The notes beneath the pieces were generated by a model. The model saw only the letters and a program-made list of their open reading frames with translations, made no database searches and was not told the origin of the DNA. This document shows, piece after piece, positions 8,508 through 16,844 of a stretch of 37,852 nucleotides of DNA. Numbering within the stretch: position 1 is the first letter of the stretch; each line of letters opens with the position of its first letter. The translations under genes and the position numbers were made by a program. This stretch comes from an uncultured Streptococcus sp. (lineage in GTDB: Bacteria; Bacillota; Bacilli; Lactobacillales; Streptococcaceae). The stretch spans positions 1-37,852 of the forward strand of contig NZ_CALIIB010000047.1 in NCBI RefSeq assembly GCF_938020365.1, in the 5' to 3' direction.

Positions 8508-8516
8508 ATTATATCA
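8508..8516 (-). promoter_or_regulatory. extended -10 promoter of msrC-dnaX, possibly leaderless
   Basis: The minus strand reads TGA TATAAT AGAAAGT ATG: a perfect extended -10 whose expected start point coincides with the ATG. No good -35 is seen at 16-18 nt. Confidence 0.55.
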
Positions 8517-8642
8517 AAAAGCCCGTCCTACTGAAGAAAAAATCAAAACTTTTTAGCTCTTTTCTAGTTCGAACTTCAAGTTGGAAAACATTTTCTTATT
8601 CTGACCACCACAAAGGATAGTCCTAAGCTTCATCTTTCCTGC

Positions 8643-8690
8643 TCAAAAAATAAGAGGCTGAGATTATTCATCCCAGCCCCTGATACTATA
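8643..8690 (-). terminator. terminator of the tdk-pvaA operon
   Basis: The minus strand has GGCTGGGAT and ATCTCAGCC arms with one mismatch, followed by TCTTATTTTTT, just past the pvaA stop. Confidence 0.7.
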
Positions 8691-8719
8691 GAAACACAAA
8701 ACATGCTCAACTCATCTTT

Positions 8720-9322
8720 TTACAGCCATCCCATAAAGCGGATAAGGTACATATTTAGTCGCACCTGCCGTGAATAGTAGTAATTTCCACCATTGATATA
8801 AAGCTCGGGCCCGTAAAAAATGGAAAGTAGATTATAGTATGAATAGGTTTTTCCAGTCACATTGCCAAGACTCGGTGCAACCACTTCTTTTGAGTATTTT
8901 TTTGCAAGCTCGAGCGTATTCTCGCCGCCATTTTGCGCAACATAGTCGATATAAGCCTGACCAAAATTGTAGGCCTGAACTGCCGTCCAGACATCCACTT
9001 TTTTCTCACTGGCCAGCTCTAGATTGTCCGATAAAGTCTGAATACCTTGCCGGACACTTTCTTTATTGTCTGTAATCGAATTGATTTCGCCTGTTGCACT
9101 CTCACTAGACTGCATGAGGTCGTTGTTTCTTCCCTTGGTTTCTGTGTAGATCATGGCTAGGACTAGCTCTTCATTGGCCGCCGTGTCCTGCTCGTCCAGC
9201 ACTTCTCTAACCAAGCTTTGATAGGTCATAACCTGTTTAACATCACGATGGACTTGATAGCCTTTTATCGCGATGGCAGCCAGAATGATGAGCAAAATCA
9301 ATCTTCTGATAAATTTAAACAT
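8720..9322 (-). CDS. pvaA: lysozyme-like surface protein (PvaA family)
   Basis: Predicted 200-aa membrane-anchored or secreted peptidoglycan hydrolase. An N-terminal hydrophobic segment (residues 7-20) is followed by a goose-lysozyme/lytic-transglycosylase-like domain. The likely catalytic Glu lies in AMIYTETKG, followed by MQSSES and AYNFG, the last typical of transglycosylase folds. The pneumococcal homologue is known as PvaA (pneumococcal vaccine antigen A). Its ATG overlaps the upstream nucleoid-associated gene stop by one base. It is the last gene of the tdk operon. Enzymatic activity is family-level inference. Confidence 0.8.
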   Translation of the reverse strand: MFKFIRRLILLIILAAIAIKGYQVHRDVKQVMTYQSLVREVLDEQDTAANEELVLAMIYTETKGRNNDLMQSSESATGEINSITDNKESVRQGIQTLSDNLELASEKKVDVWTAVQAYNFGQAYIDYVAQNGGENTLELAKKYSKEVVAPSLGNVTGKTYSYYNLLSIFYGPELYINGGNYYYSRQVRLNMYLIRFMGWL

Positions 9323-10296
9323 TATTTACTTTGTATATCCTCGATATTTTTGATGAGAATAGAATAAGTCCCGTTGTCGTTCTGGATAAATTCCACGGAT
9401 TCAGCATCCTGATAGACATTATTGGGAACGATTAGCTCTATTCCATTAGAGAGGGATAATTTTTGATTTTCGAACTTCTTTTTCTGGCGACTGCTGTCAA
9501 TCTCATCAAACTTGATTGGCTCTGGCACAGTTTCCTTAACTTGGTCAATAAAGGTGAGTCGGGCTGTCAGATTGCTGTCAAACAGCTCGTCTGCCAACTT
9601 TTCAGGAGACAATTCGTCGTTTTCCTCCAGATTTTTGAAAATGCTGGATTTGACCTTAGACTGGAACTGAAAGTCGTCTGTGTTAAAGCTTTCAGCAATC
9701 TTTTGAGCCGTTTTTTCCAGAGTTTTGATGGATTTTTTTGGTGAAATCTTGGGATTGACCTGCAAGAGATTATCCGAAAAATAGTTGAGGAAGGTACCAT
9801 TGTACTTGATGCGCTTTTCAATCAGATGGTACTTGCGAGACTGGAGATTAATGACCAAAGCCTCGTCCGCACCTGTACCAAAACCAGGCAGATTGTTCTG
9901 CGTCAGCTTGATAGGATTGTCTACCTCGCCACCCAAGTGGGTCAGGGTTTCCCGCAGAGCAATCCGCAGAAAAGCAAAATGCTCCACGCCTTCCTTGTCA
10001 AACTGGACGAAAATCAGATCGTTGGTTTTCTGGTTTTCACTGACCGAAAACTCTTCCTGCCAAAGTTTGGCCACCGTCACGGATGTTTCCAATAAGTCGT
10101 CCGAAAGCTGAGCCAAAAAGACATTATCAGGTTCGAAAATGCCTGTTTTAGCCTCGTCTGAATAGACCCGCTCGATTTTCTTACGCAAGTATTCCTCAAT
10201 CTTGGGAGTAATATTGAGAAACTTATCCGCCAGCAGCAGTTCAGTATCAGCTGGGCTGAATTGATGAATGATGGCCTTTTTTACGTAAATGTCCAT
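9322..10296 (-). CDS. nucleoid-associated protein, YejK/NdpA (NA37) family
   Basis: Soluble 324-aa protein opening MDIYVKKAIIHQFSP, with GEVDNPIKL-type and NLPGFGTGADEA segments. It resembles the 37-kDa nucleoid-associated family (E. coli YejK). Its molecular role is poorly defined. The C-terminus is charged and includes a Lys-rich stretch (SRQKKKFENQK). It lies one nucleotide after the glyA stop and is coupled to pvaA by TAATG. Confidence 0.78.
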   Translation of the reverse strand: MDIYVKKAIIHQFSPADTELLLADKFLNITPKIEEYLRKKIERVYSDEAKTGIFEPDNVFLAQLSDDLLETSVTVAKLWQEEFSVSENQKTNDLIFVQFDKEGVEHFAFLRIALRETLTHLGGEVDNPIKLTQNNLPGFGTGADEALVINLQSRKYHLIEKRIKYNGTFLNYFSDNLLQVNPKISPKKSIKTLEKTAQKIAESFNTDDFQFQSKVKSSIFKNLEENDELSPEKLADELFDSNLTARLTFIDQVKETVPEPIKFDEIDSSRQKKKFENQKLSLSNGIELIVPNNVYQDAESVEFIQNDNGTYSILIKNIEDIQSK

Positions 10297-10297
10297 C

Positions 10298-11560
10298 TTA
10301 GTTCAAACCTTCATAGAGCGGAAAAGCATCCGTCAGTTCACGAACTTCCGCTCGCACTTGGTTCAGCACCGCTTCGTTTTCAGCGTTTTCCAGAGCCTTG
10401 ATAATGAGCTCGGCTACCTTGATACTTTCTGTGACACCAAAACCTCGAGCTGCAATAGCTGCTGTACCGATACGAATGCCGCTGGTCTTAAATGGTGACA
10501 AAGTCTCGTAAGGGATGGAGTTTTTATTGAGCGTAATGTTGACCTCATCCAAGAGATTTTGTGCTACTTTCCCATTTTCTACAACCTTAGTGACATCCAC
10601 CAAGAAAAGGTGATTTTCAGTACCATCAGAAATCACGCGGAACTTGTCATGCTGACGGAAGACCTGCGCCATAGCTTGAGCATTATCCAAAATTTGCTGA
10701 GCATAAACCTTGAAAGCTGGATCCAGCACTTCTTTAAAGGCCACTGCTTTGGCTGCGATGACATGCTCTAACGGCCCACCCTGAATACCTGGGAAGATAG
10801 CTGAATTAATTTTCTTAGCCAAGTCTTCATCATTTGTCAAGATCAAGCCACCGCGAGGGCCGCGCAAGGTCTTGTGGGTCGTCGTGGTTGTGATATCTGC
10901 ATAAGGCACAGGACTAGGATGGAGACCCGCAGCAACCAAACCAGCGATGTGAGCCATATCGACCATCAGCTTGGCACCGACTGCATCCGCAATTTCACGG
11001 AATTTTGAAAAGTCGATGATGTGAGAATAGGCTGAAGCACCTGCCACAATCAGCTTAGGCTGTACTTCCTTGGCTTGCTTGAGGATAGCATCAAAGTCCA
11101 GTAATTCTGTTTCTGGGTCAACACTATAGGATACAAAATTGTAGGTTTGGCCAGAGAAGCTTACTGGAGCACCGTGAGTCAAGTGACCACCAGCAGACAA
11201 ATCCATGCCCATCACAGTGTCGCCCGGCTCAATCAAAGCCATATAAGCTGCGCAATTTGCCTGACTGCCTGAGTGAGGTTGCACATTGGCAAACTTAGCA
11301 CCAAAAATTTCCTTAGCGCGCTCAATTGCCAAACTCTCCACTATATCCACTACGTCTGTTCCACCATAATAGCGACGACCTGGGTAGCCTTCAGCGTATT
11401 TATTGGTCAAAATAGAACCTTGAGCTGCCATAACAGCTTTAGAAACGACGTTTTCTGAAGCAATCAGCTCGATATTATGTTGCTGACGCTCTTCCTCATT
11501 GGCAATGGCATCCCAGAGTTCTTTGTCAAATGCTTTGTAGTCTTCTTGGTCAAAAATCAT
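10298..11560 (-). CDS. glyA: serine hydroxymethyltransferase
   Basis: PLP-dependent SHMT, 420 aa, interconverting serine + THF with glycine + 5,10-methylene-THF, the main one-carbon supply for purines and dTMP. The PLP lysine is Lys230 in TTTTTHKTLRGPRGG. SENVVS and the glycine-rich YAEGYPGRRYYGG are also present. ATG 11558-11560 follows GGAGACACCTT. It sits within the tdk-pvaA operon; tdk and one-carbon supply both feed thymidylate. No PurBox is seen in the 47-nt gap upstream. Confidence 0.97.
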   Translation of the reverse strand: MIFDQEDYKAFDKELWDAIANEEERQQHNIELIASENVVSKAVMAAQGSILTNKYAEGYPGRRYYGGTDVVDIVESLAIERAKEIFGAKFANVQPHSGSQANCAAYMALIEPGDTVMGMDLSAGGHLTHGAPVSFSGQTYNFVSYSVDPETELLDFDAILKQAKEVQPKLIVAGASAYSHIIDFSKFREIADAVGAKLMVDMAHIAGLVAAGLHPSPVPYADITTTTTHKTLRGPRGGLILTNDEDLAKKINSAIFPGIQGGPLEHVIAAKAVAFKEVLDPAFKVYAQQILDNAQAMAQVFRQHDKFRVISDGTENHLFLVDVTKVVENGKVAQNLLDEVNITLNKNSIPYETLSPFKTSGIRIGTAAIAARGFGVTESIKVAELIIKALENAENEAVLNQVRAEVRELTDAFPLYEGLN

Positions 11561-11607
11561 AAGGTGTCTCCTTTTTTTGAGAAAATAGGGCGCTAGGCTC
11601 CTAATAG

Positions 11608-12198
11608 TTAAAATGTTATATCATTTACTTGGGCGAGAATATCCTCGCGGGTAATGGCTCCTTGGCGTAGAATACGTGCCTTTTCTCCAGACAAGTCCAG
11701 AATGGTTGAATCCTGACCTGTCAAGGAAGTATCATCCTCTACTCCCGAGACTTGCTCTTGGAAATCCAGCATAATCTGCTGGAAATCAGTTCCACTGGCT
11801 TCTCCAGAAAGATTGGCGGATGGACCAATCAAGGGTCCGTACTTGCGAATCAAGTCCAGCGTAACTGGATGCTTAGGAATCCGAAAGCCCACAGTTTCCA
11901 TACCAGAGTTAATCCAAGATGGCACACGGTCATTGGCCTGGAGGATAATAGTCAGTGGCCCAGGTAGGAAGGCTTGATAGAGTTTTCCCAGATAGCTGGG
12001 CTGGTTCTTAGAAAAACGGTAAACTTCTTCCAGGCTAGCCACATTGAGATTGAGAGCTTTGTCGCGCGGTCTTCGTTTTAATTCATAGACTTGCTCAACC
12101 GCCTCTTCATTCAAAGCCTGTGCAAAGAGGCCATAAACAGTTTCTGTCGGCAGGACAACTGCTCCGCCTGCTGCCAGAGTATTTTCTATCTTATCCAT
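11608..12198 (-). CDS. tsaC: threonylcarbamoyl-AMP synthase (Sua5/YwlC/TsaC family)
   Basis: Forms L-threonylcarbamoyladenylate for the universal t6A37 modification of ANN-decoding tRNAs. The YrdC-domain motifs are present: GGAVVLPTETVYGL, KRRPRDKALN, FLPGPLT, ETVGFRIPKH and GPLIGPSANLSG. At 196 aa it has little beyond the YrdC domain, so the long Sua5 C-terminal domain is absent. ATG 12196-12198, overlapping the prmC stop by 8 bp, is preferred over a TTG at 12228 because the family starts just before the GGAVVLPTET strand. In pneumococcus I recall a small acetyltransferase gene between this gene and glyA; here the gap is only 47 bp. Confidence 0.92.
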   Translation of the reverse strand: MDKIENTLAAGGAVVLPTETVYGLFAQALNEEAVEQVYELKRRPRDKALNLNVASLEEVYRFSKNQPSYLGKLYQAFLPGPLTIILQANDRVPSWINSGMETVGFRIPKHPVTLDLIRKYGPLIGPSANLSGEASGTDFQQIMLDFQEQVSGVEDDTSLTGQDSTILDLSGEKARILRQGAITREDILAQVNDITF

Positions 12199-13021
12199 TG
12201 TCCATCGCCACCATTCTATCTTTGCCAAATTGATCCTTCAAGACTCGGATTCGTTTTTGCGGGAAAGATTTTTTGAATAACTCCGCAACGCCGTCTCCTT
12301 GCTTGTAGCCAATTTCCAGATAAATTTTTCCTTTTTCTGTCAGATAGTCTCCTGCCTGCTCGGCTATTTTCCGATAGACGGCATAGCCATCCTCCTCAGC
12401 AAAAAGGGCCATGTGAGGTTCTGAGGTCAGAACGTTAAGTCCAACTTCATTCTTATCCGCTTCTGAAATATAGGGCGGATTGGAAACGATGATGTCAAAG
12501 CTCCCACTGATTGCTTCAAAGCAATCGGATTGGACAAAAGTAGGATTGAGGCCGCAGGACTGAGCGTTTTCCGCCGCCAAGGCAAGAGCATCGTCCGAGA
12601 GATCAGAAGCAGTAATCTGCCAGTCTGGGCGACTCCTTGCCAGTGCCAGAGCGATGGCACCACTACCCGTTCCGATATCCAAGACAGACAAGGATTTTTC
12701 AGGATTCTCCGACAAAATCAGCTCCACTAGCTCCTCCGTCTCAGGCCTTGGAATCAAGACCCGCTCATCAACCTTGAGAGTCAAGCCGTGAAAATCACTA
12801 CTACCGATAATATACTGGGCTGGCTTGTGAGCAAGTAGCCGCTCATGAATTGCTGTTAGCTGGTCACGATCTTCTTGGCTGACCTCTGTCTGAAGTTTGA
12901 GAACAAAGTCGGTAAAAGAGAGCTCATTGAGTGCCCGATAAACGAAAGACAGGCTTTCCGCTTCTTCTCCCGCTGCTACTAGCTCCTGCTCTAACTCAGC
13001 CAAATATTGAGCTAATGTCAT
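12191..13021 (-). CDS. prmC: release factor glutamine methyltransferase
   Basis: SAM-dependent enzyme, 276 aa, methylating the Gln of the GGQ motif in release factors. It has the PrmC N-terminal helical domain, SAM motif LDIGTGSGAIA (114-124) and the catalytic NPPY (181-184). Its substrate RF1 is encoded immediately upstream, with a 1-base TAATG overlap, so enzyme and substrate are co-translated. Confidence 0.95.
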   Translation of the reverse strand: MTLAQYLAELEQELVAAGEEAESLSFVYRALNELSFTDFVLKLQTEVSQEDRDQLTAIHERLLAHKPAQYIIGSSDFHGLTLKVDERVLIPRPETEELVELILSENPEKSLSVLDIGTGSGAIALALARSRPDWQITASDLSDDALALAAENAQSCGLNPTFVQSDCFEAISGSFDIIVSNPPYISEADKNEVGLNVLTSEPHMALFAEEDGYAVYRKIAEQAGDYLTEKGKIYLEIGYKQGDGVAELFKKSFPQKRIRVLKDQFGKDRMVAMDNG

Positions 13022-14100
13022 TATTTATTCAGCTCTTCTAGTTTTTGCGTTTGGTCATAGAGTACCAAGGCATCTACAACTTCGTCCAATTTACCAGACA
13101 AGATGGTATCTAGCTTTTGCAGGGTCAAGCCGATACGGTGGTCTGTGACACGATTTTGCGGGAAGTTATAGGTACGGATCCGTTCTGAACGGTCACCAGT
13201 ACCAATGGTAGACTTACGCTCAGCATCTTGTTCATCTTGTGCAATTTGTGCAAAGTGGTCAGCAACACGCGCACGGATGATCTTCATGGCCTTTTCACGG
13301 TTTTTCTGCTGAGTCCGTTCTTCCTGCATTTCAACCTTGATATTGGTTGGCAAGTGAACGATACGAACAGCAGTGGCAACCTTGTTGACGTTCTGTCCAC
13401 CAGCACCAGATGCGTGGTAGATGTCCACACGAAGGTCTTTTGGATCAATATCGTATTCAACTTCTTCCACTTCAGGCATGACAAGGACAGTTGCTGTTGA
13501 GGTATGAACACGACCTTGGCTTTCTGTTACAGGAACCCGTTGCACACGATGGGCACCTGATTCATACTTGAGTTTAGAGTATACAGACTGACCAGAAACC
13601 ATAGCCACTACTTCTTTGAAACCACCAACGCCATTCATAGAAGCTTCCATGACTTCAAAGCGCCAGCCTTGGGCTTCCGCATACTTCTGATACATCGTCA
13701 GCAAATCTCCAGCGAAAAGGGCTGCTTCATCACCACCAGCTGCTCCACGAATTTCAAGGATGATATTCTTATCGTCGTTTGGATCCTTTGGAAGGAGCAA
13801 GATTTTCATTTTCTCTTCGTATGCTTCTTTTTCAGCCTTGGCATCCTTGAGTTCTTGCTTGGCCATTTCTTCCAAGTCCGCATCTCCGCCTGATTCCTTA
13901 ATCATTTCTTCAGCATCAACGATGTTTTGAAGGACTTGTTTGTACTCACGGTAGGCCGTCACCGTATCACGAGTAGAAGCTTCTTCTTTTGAAAGCTCCA
14001 TGAAACGCTTGGTATCTGAGACCACATCTGGGTCACTGAGCAATTCTCCAAGCTCTTCATAACGGTCTTCCACTGCCTGTAACTGGTCATAAATATTCAT
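13021..14100 (-). CDS. prfA: peptide chain release factor 1
   Basis: RF1, 359 aa, terminating at UAA/UAG. The tripeptide anticodon PVT is at 190-192, identifying RF1 rather than RF2. The catalytic GGQ is at 234-236 within SGAGGQNVNK. The protein is full length for the family. It is followed by prmC with a 1-base overlap. This is peptide release factor prfA, not the Listeria virulence regulator of the same symbol. Confidence 0.97.
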   Translation of the reverse strand: MNIYDQLQAVEDRYEELGELLSDPDVVSDTKRFMELSKEEASTRDTVTAYREYKQVLQNIVDAEEMIKESGGDADLEEMAKQELKDAKAEKEAYEEKMKILLLPKDPNDDKNIILEIRGAAGGDEAALFAGDLLTMYQKYAEAQGWRFEVMEASMNGVGGFKEVVAMVSGQSVYSKLKYESGAHRVQRVPVTESQGRVHTSTATVLVMPEVEEVEYDIDPKDLRVDIYHASGAGGQNVNKVATAVRIVHLPTNIKVEMQEERTQQKNREKAMKIIRARVADHFAQIAQDEQDAERKSTIGTGDRSERIRTYNFPQNRVTDHRIGLTLQKLDTILSGKLDEVVDALVLYDQTQKLEELNK

Positions 14101-14135
14101 CTTTGTAATCTATCTCCTTGATTTTCTAATTCATT

Positions 14136-14708
14136 CTATTTAATGGGGGGATTGAAATAATGCTTGCGGCAAACAGAAATATAGGTCTCATGGCCACCAA
14201 TTTTGATCTGTTCGCCATCATAGACAGGTTTCCCATTATCCGTCCGCAAAACCATAGTTGCTTTTTTTGAACAATATTGGCAAATGGTTTTGATTTCGTC
14301 AATCTTATCAGCCAGGAGCAAGAGATGCTTGGAGCCTTCAAAGAGTTCATTGCGAAAATCATTTTTCAGACCAAAAGCCATGACTGGAACATCCAGCTCA
14401 TCCACTACTCTAGCCAAATCATAGACATGGTGACGTTTCAAAAACTGAGCCTCATCAATCAAAACGCAGTAAGGCTTTTCAGGCAGACTTTGAATATAGC
14501 CAAAAATATCTGTCTGGTCCTCGATTGCCATCGCAGCTCGCTTCATGCCGATGCGGCTGGAAACAACGCCAAGGCCATCACGTGTATCGACAGCCGAGGT
14601 CATGATTACTACGCTTTTGCCCTGCTCTTCGTAGTTGTGGGCCACTTTCAAAATTTCAATGGTCTTGCCCGAATTCATTGTGCCATATTTATAATATAAC
14701 TGAGCCAT
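14136..14708 (-). CDS. tdk: thymidine kinase
   Basis: Type II thymidine kinase, 190 aa, salvaging thymidine to dTMP. The P-loop GTMNSGKT is at 9-16, and the catalytic Glu86 lies in LIDEAQFL. The zinc-binding lasso has CQYC and a second pair that reads CRKH, so the fourth ligand may be His. It is the first gene of the tdk-prfA-prmC-tsaC-glyA-yejK-pvaA operon, with 35 nt to prfA. Confidence 0.95.
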   Translation of the reverse strand: MAQLYYKYGTMNSGKTIEILKVAHNYEEQGKSVVIMTSAVDTRDGLGVVSSRIGMKRAAMAIEDQTDIFGYIQSLPEKPYCVLIDEAQFLKRHHVYDLARVVDELDVPVMAFGLKNDFRNELFEGSKHLLLLADKIDEIKTICQYCSKKATMVLRTDNGKPVYDGEQIKIGGHETYISVCRKHYFNPPIK

Positions 14709-14799
14709 TTTATTCTTACATTCTCTCTAAGTATTGTCTTTCTAGGACTTTCAGCATTATCCATAAACTCTGCTGGAAAGACCGACCGTACTTCCTATT

Positions 14800-14808
14800 A
14801 TTTTACCA
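14800..14808 (-). promoter_or_regulatory. extended -10 promoter of the tdk operon
   Basis: The minus strand reads TGGTAAAAT, with TTTAAA 16 nt further upstream. It lies about 90 nt before the tdk ATG and diverges from the tautomerase promoter. Confidence 0.5.
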
Positions 14809-14837
14809 CAATTCACTATTCTTTAAAACCTAATTTG

Positions 14838-14846
14838 TGATAAAAT
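14838..14846 (+). promoter_or_regulatory. extended -10 promoter of the tautomerase gene
   Basis: TGATAAAAT lies about 30 nt before the ATG, with AAAAGGAG as RBS at 14861-14868. The -35 is weak. Confidence 0.5.
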
Positions 14847-14875
14847 AAGATTAGCAAAAGAAAAGGAGAAATCAT

Positions 14876-15058
14876 ATGCCATTTGTCAGAATTGATTTAT
14901 TTGAAGGCCGCAGCTTAGAACAAAAGAAAGCTTTGGCTAAGGAAGTCACCGAAGCCGTTGTCAGAAATACTGGCGCACCTCAGTCTGCTGTCCATGTCAT
15001 CATCAACGACATGCCAGAAGGAACTTACTTCCCTCAAGGTGAAATGCGAACAAAATAA
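14876..15058 (+). CDS. 4-oxalocrotonate tautomerase-like small enzyme
   Basis: 60-aa member of the tautomerase superfamily. After Met removal, Pro1 is the catalytic base (PFVRIDLFEGRS), and Arg11 of canonical 4-OT is conserved. The position equivalent to 4-OT Arg39 is His39 (AVHVIIND), so the binding pocket differs and 2-hydroxymuconate is unlikely to be the natural substrate. It is the only rightward gene in the first 29 kb. It has its own promoter and strong RBS (AAAAGGAG), and a three-hairpin repeat 9 nt after the stop that should terminate it. Physiological substrate unknown. Confidence 0.88.
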   Translation: MPFVRIDLFEGRSLEQKKALAKEVTEAVVRNTGAPQSAVHVIINDMPEGTYFPQGEMRTK

Positions 15059-15067
15059 AATCAAAAG

Positions 15068-15246
15068 GAGAGTGGGACAGAAATCGGTAATTCGTTAGAA
15101 TTCGATTTCGTCGTCCCACCTCCGCACAGTTGAGTAGGGCTGTAAAAGCGGATGAAATCGGTGTAGTAGAGCCCACTCAACCACTGCGTCTTGCACGACA
15201 ATCCAAAGACAATTGAGAGGCTAGGATTTTTGTCCCAGCCTCTTTT
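15068..15246 (+). repeat. 179-nt three-hairpin intergenic repeat, copy 1
   Basis: This copy is about 96% identical to the reverse complement of 16664-16840. Hairpin 1 pairs GTGGGAC with GTCCCAC and GAAATCG with CGATTTC. Hairpin 2 pairs GTTGAGTAGGGCT with AGCCCACTCAAC. Hairpin 3 pairs GAGGCTAGGA with TCCCAGCCTC (one A-C mismatch) and is followed by TTTTA, making it a terminator for the tautomerase gene. It starts 9 nt after that stop codon and separates the convergent tautomerase and MATE genes. No ORF is present. Confidence 0.9.
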
Positions 15247-15271
15247 AATTTTATGATGAAAACGCTCAGCG

Positions 15272-16606
15272 TCACTTCTTTTGGATATAATTCAACCGCA
15301 GTTGGTAGAGGATTGCACTCACGACCAAACTCGCAATCAGTCCAATCCAATACCCATAAGGTCCCAAGTCCGTAGCCTGATCTAAAAACAAGCCCAGAGG
15401 CAAGGAAACGCCCCAGTAAGCCAGCAGACCCAAGTAAAATGGAGCTTTCGTATCCTTGTATCCTCGCAAAATTCCCTGCAAAGGAGCGGCAATTGTATCA
15501 GCCAATTGGAAAAAGAGGCTAAAAGTCAGAAAAATTGAGGTCAGACGTATAAAATCTGGATCAGAGCCATAAAGATTGGCAACCTTATCTCGGAAAATAT
15601 AGAGAAAAATCAAGGTAAAGACCGCGAAACCAGATGCTACAATTCTACCCAAAGTGCAATACTTTTTCACATCGTCAAGTCTTTCAGCCCCCAGCTCATA
15701 AGAGATAATGATGGCCATAGCTGTGGAAATACTCATAGGAAAAGCATACATTAGGTTTGAAAAATTCATGGCAGCCTGATGGCTAGCAATAATCAAAGAA
15801 GAAAATTTTGACATCACTAGTCCGACGATTGAAAAGATGACAACTTCGGCAAAGACTGTCCCTCCTATTGGCAAACCTAAGCGAAAACCTTCAGCCAAAC
15901 CAGTTTTGTTCAAGGGACGAATTTTCCAGAGTTGGTATTGGCGGACTTTAGGATGTTTGATGGCCAATAATAGTGATATGACTAATAAAACCCAATAAGC
16001 TAAAGAAGTGCCTAGTCCCGCACCAGCTCCGCCCATTTCGGGAAAGCCAAAAGCTCCATAAATCAATACATAATTAAAGCTAGCATTCAAAGGTAGGAGC
16101 AAGAGCATCAAATACATAGAAAGCCGAGTTAACCCCAAAGCATCCAAGAGAGAGCGAATAACGCTAAAGAGCAAGAAGGGAATAATACCGATGGACAAGT
16201 ACCAAAGATAATGCTGGGCCACATCTTTTACTAAAGGGTCTAAGCCTAGACGCTGCAAAACCAAAGGGGCACCTAAAAATACCAGCGCAAATAAAATCAG
16301 AGATAGAGCCAAAGAAAGATAGATGAACTGATAAAAATCAGAGGCTATTTTTTCATCTTTCCCCTGTCCCAAATGATGACCAATGATCGGAACCAAGGCA
16401 GACACAATCCCCGTCAGAAAGGAGAAAAATGAACCCCATAGACTGGTTGCCATAGAGACGCCTGCCAGATGCAAGGTATCGTATTGACCCGTCATGGTCG
16501 TGTCAACAAAGGAAGCCGAGAAATTTGCCAGCTGATAAATCAAGATAGGAAGAAAAATTGAGACAAACAGGCTTAGGCGTTGTTTCAAATGATAAGTCTG
16601 ATACAT
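15272..16606 (-). CDS. MATE-family multidrug/cation efflux protein
   Basis: Integral membrane antiporter of the MATE (NorM-like) family, 444 aa, with about 12 hydrophobic segments in two homologous halves. Family features include SFVDTTMTGQYDTLHLAGVS in the first half and GLPIGGTVFAE opening the second. These proteins export cationic drugs or metabolites using Na+ or H+ gradients; the substrate here is unknown. ATG 16604-16606 follows AAAGGAC. Its promoter (TTGACT-17-TATAGT) abuts the second copy of the 179-nt repeat, so the gene is framed by inverted repeats at both ends. Confidence 0.9.
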   Translation of the reverse strand: MYQTYHLKQRLSLFVSIFLPILIYQLANFSASFVDTTMTGQYDTLHLAGVSMATSLWGSFFSFLTGIVSALVPIIGHHLGQGKDEKIASDFYQFIYLSLALSLILFALVFLGAPLVLQRLGLDPLVKDVAQHYLWYLSIGIIPFLLFSVIRSLLDALGLTRLSMYLMLLLLPLNASFNYVLIYGAFGFPEMGGAGAGLGTSLAYWVLLVISLLLAIKHPKVRQYQLWKIRPLNKTGLAEGFRLGLPIGGTVFAEVVIFSIVGLVMSKFSSLIIASHQAAMNFSNLMYAFPMSISTAMAIIISYELGAERLDDVKKYCTLGRIVASGFAVFTLIFLYIFRDKVANLYGSDPDFIRLTSIFLTFSLFFQLADTIAAPLQGILRGYKDTKAPFYLGLLAYWGVSLPLGLFLDQATDLGPYGYWIGLIASLVVSAILYQLRLNYIQKK

Positions 16607-16634
16607 GTTGAAGTCCTTTTTTTAATCTTCTTTA

Positions 16635-16663
16635 ACTATACTACAAGCCAACTGAATAGTCAA
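16635..16663 (-). promoter_or_regulatory. sigma-70 promoter of the MATE gene
   Basis: The minus strand has TTGACT (16658-16663), a 17-nt spacer and TATAGT (16635-16640). The -35 touches the end of repeat copy 2. Confidence 0.7.
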
Positions 16664-16840
16664 AATAGGCTAGGACAAAAGTCCTAGCCTCTCAATTGTC
16701 TTTGGATTGTCGCGCAAGACGCAGTGGTTGAGTGGGCTCTACTACGCTGATTTCATCAGCTTTTACAGCCCTACTCAACTGTGCGGAGGTGGGACGACGA
16801 AATCGAATTTTAACGAATTACCGATTTCTGTCCCACTCTC
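16664..16840 (-). repeat. 179-nt three-hairpin intergenic repeat, copy 2 (inverted)
   Basis: Reverse-complement copy of 15068-15246, with about seven substitutions. Hairpin 3 is perfect here (GGCTAGGAC/GTCCTAGCC) and is followed by TATTTT, giving a strong minus-strand terminator for pbuX. The inner stem of hairpin 2 (GCTGAT/ATCAGC) is also perfect. It begins 4 nt after the pbuX stop, in the same orientation relative to the upstream gene as copy 1. Confidence 0.9.
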
Positions 16841-16844
16841 TTTC

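Noticed and set aside
14277..14699. 140-codon + strand frame opposite tdk
   Set aside because: It is an antisense shadow of tdk, whose P-loop and zinc motifs are intact. No promoter or RBS points rightwards here.
15068..16840. Composite transposon interpretation of the MATE gene between two repeats
   Set aside because: The repeats encode no transposase, show no target-site duplication that I can see, and their position just after stop codons fits a 3'-UTR terminator-like element better.
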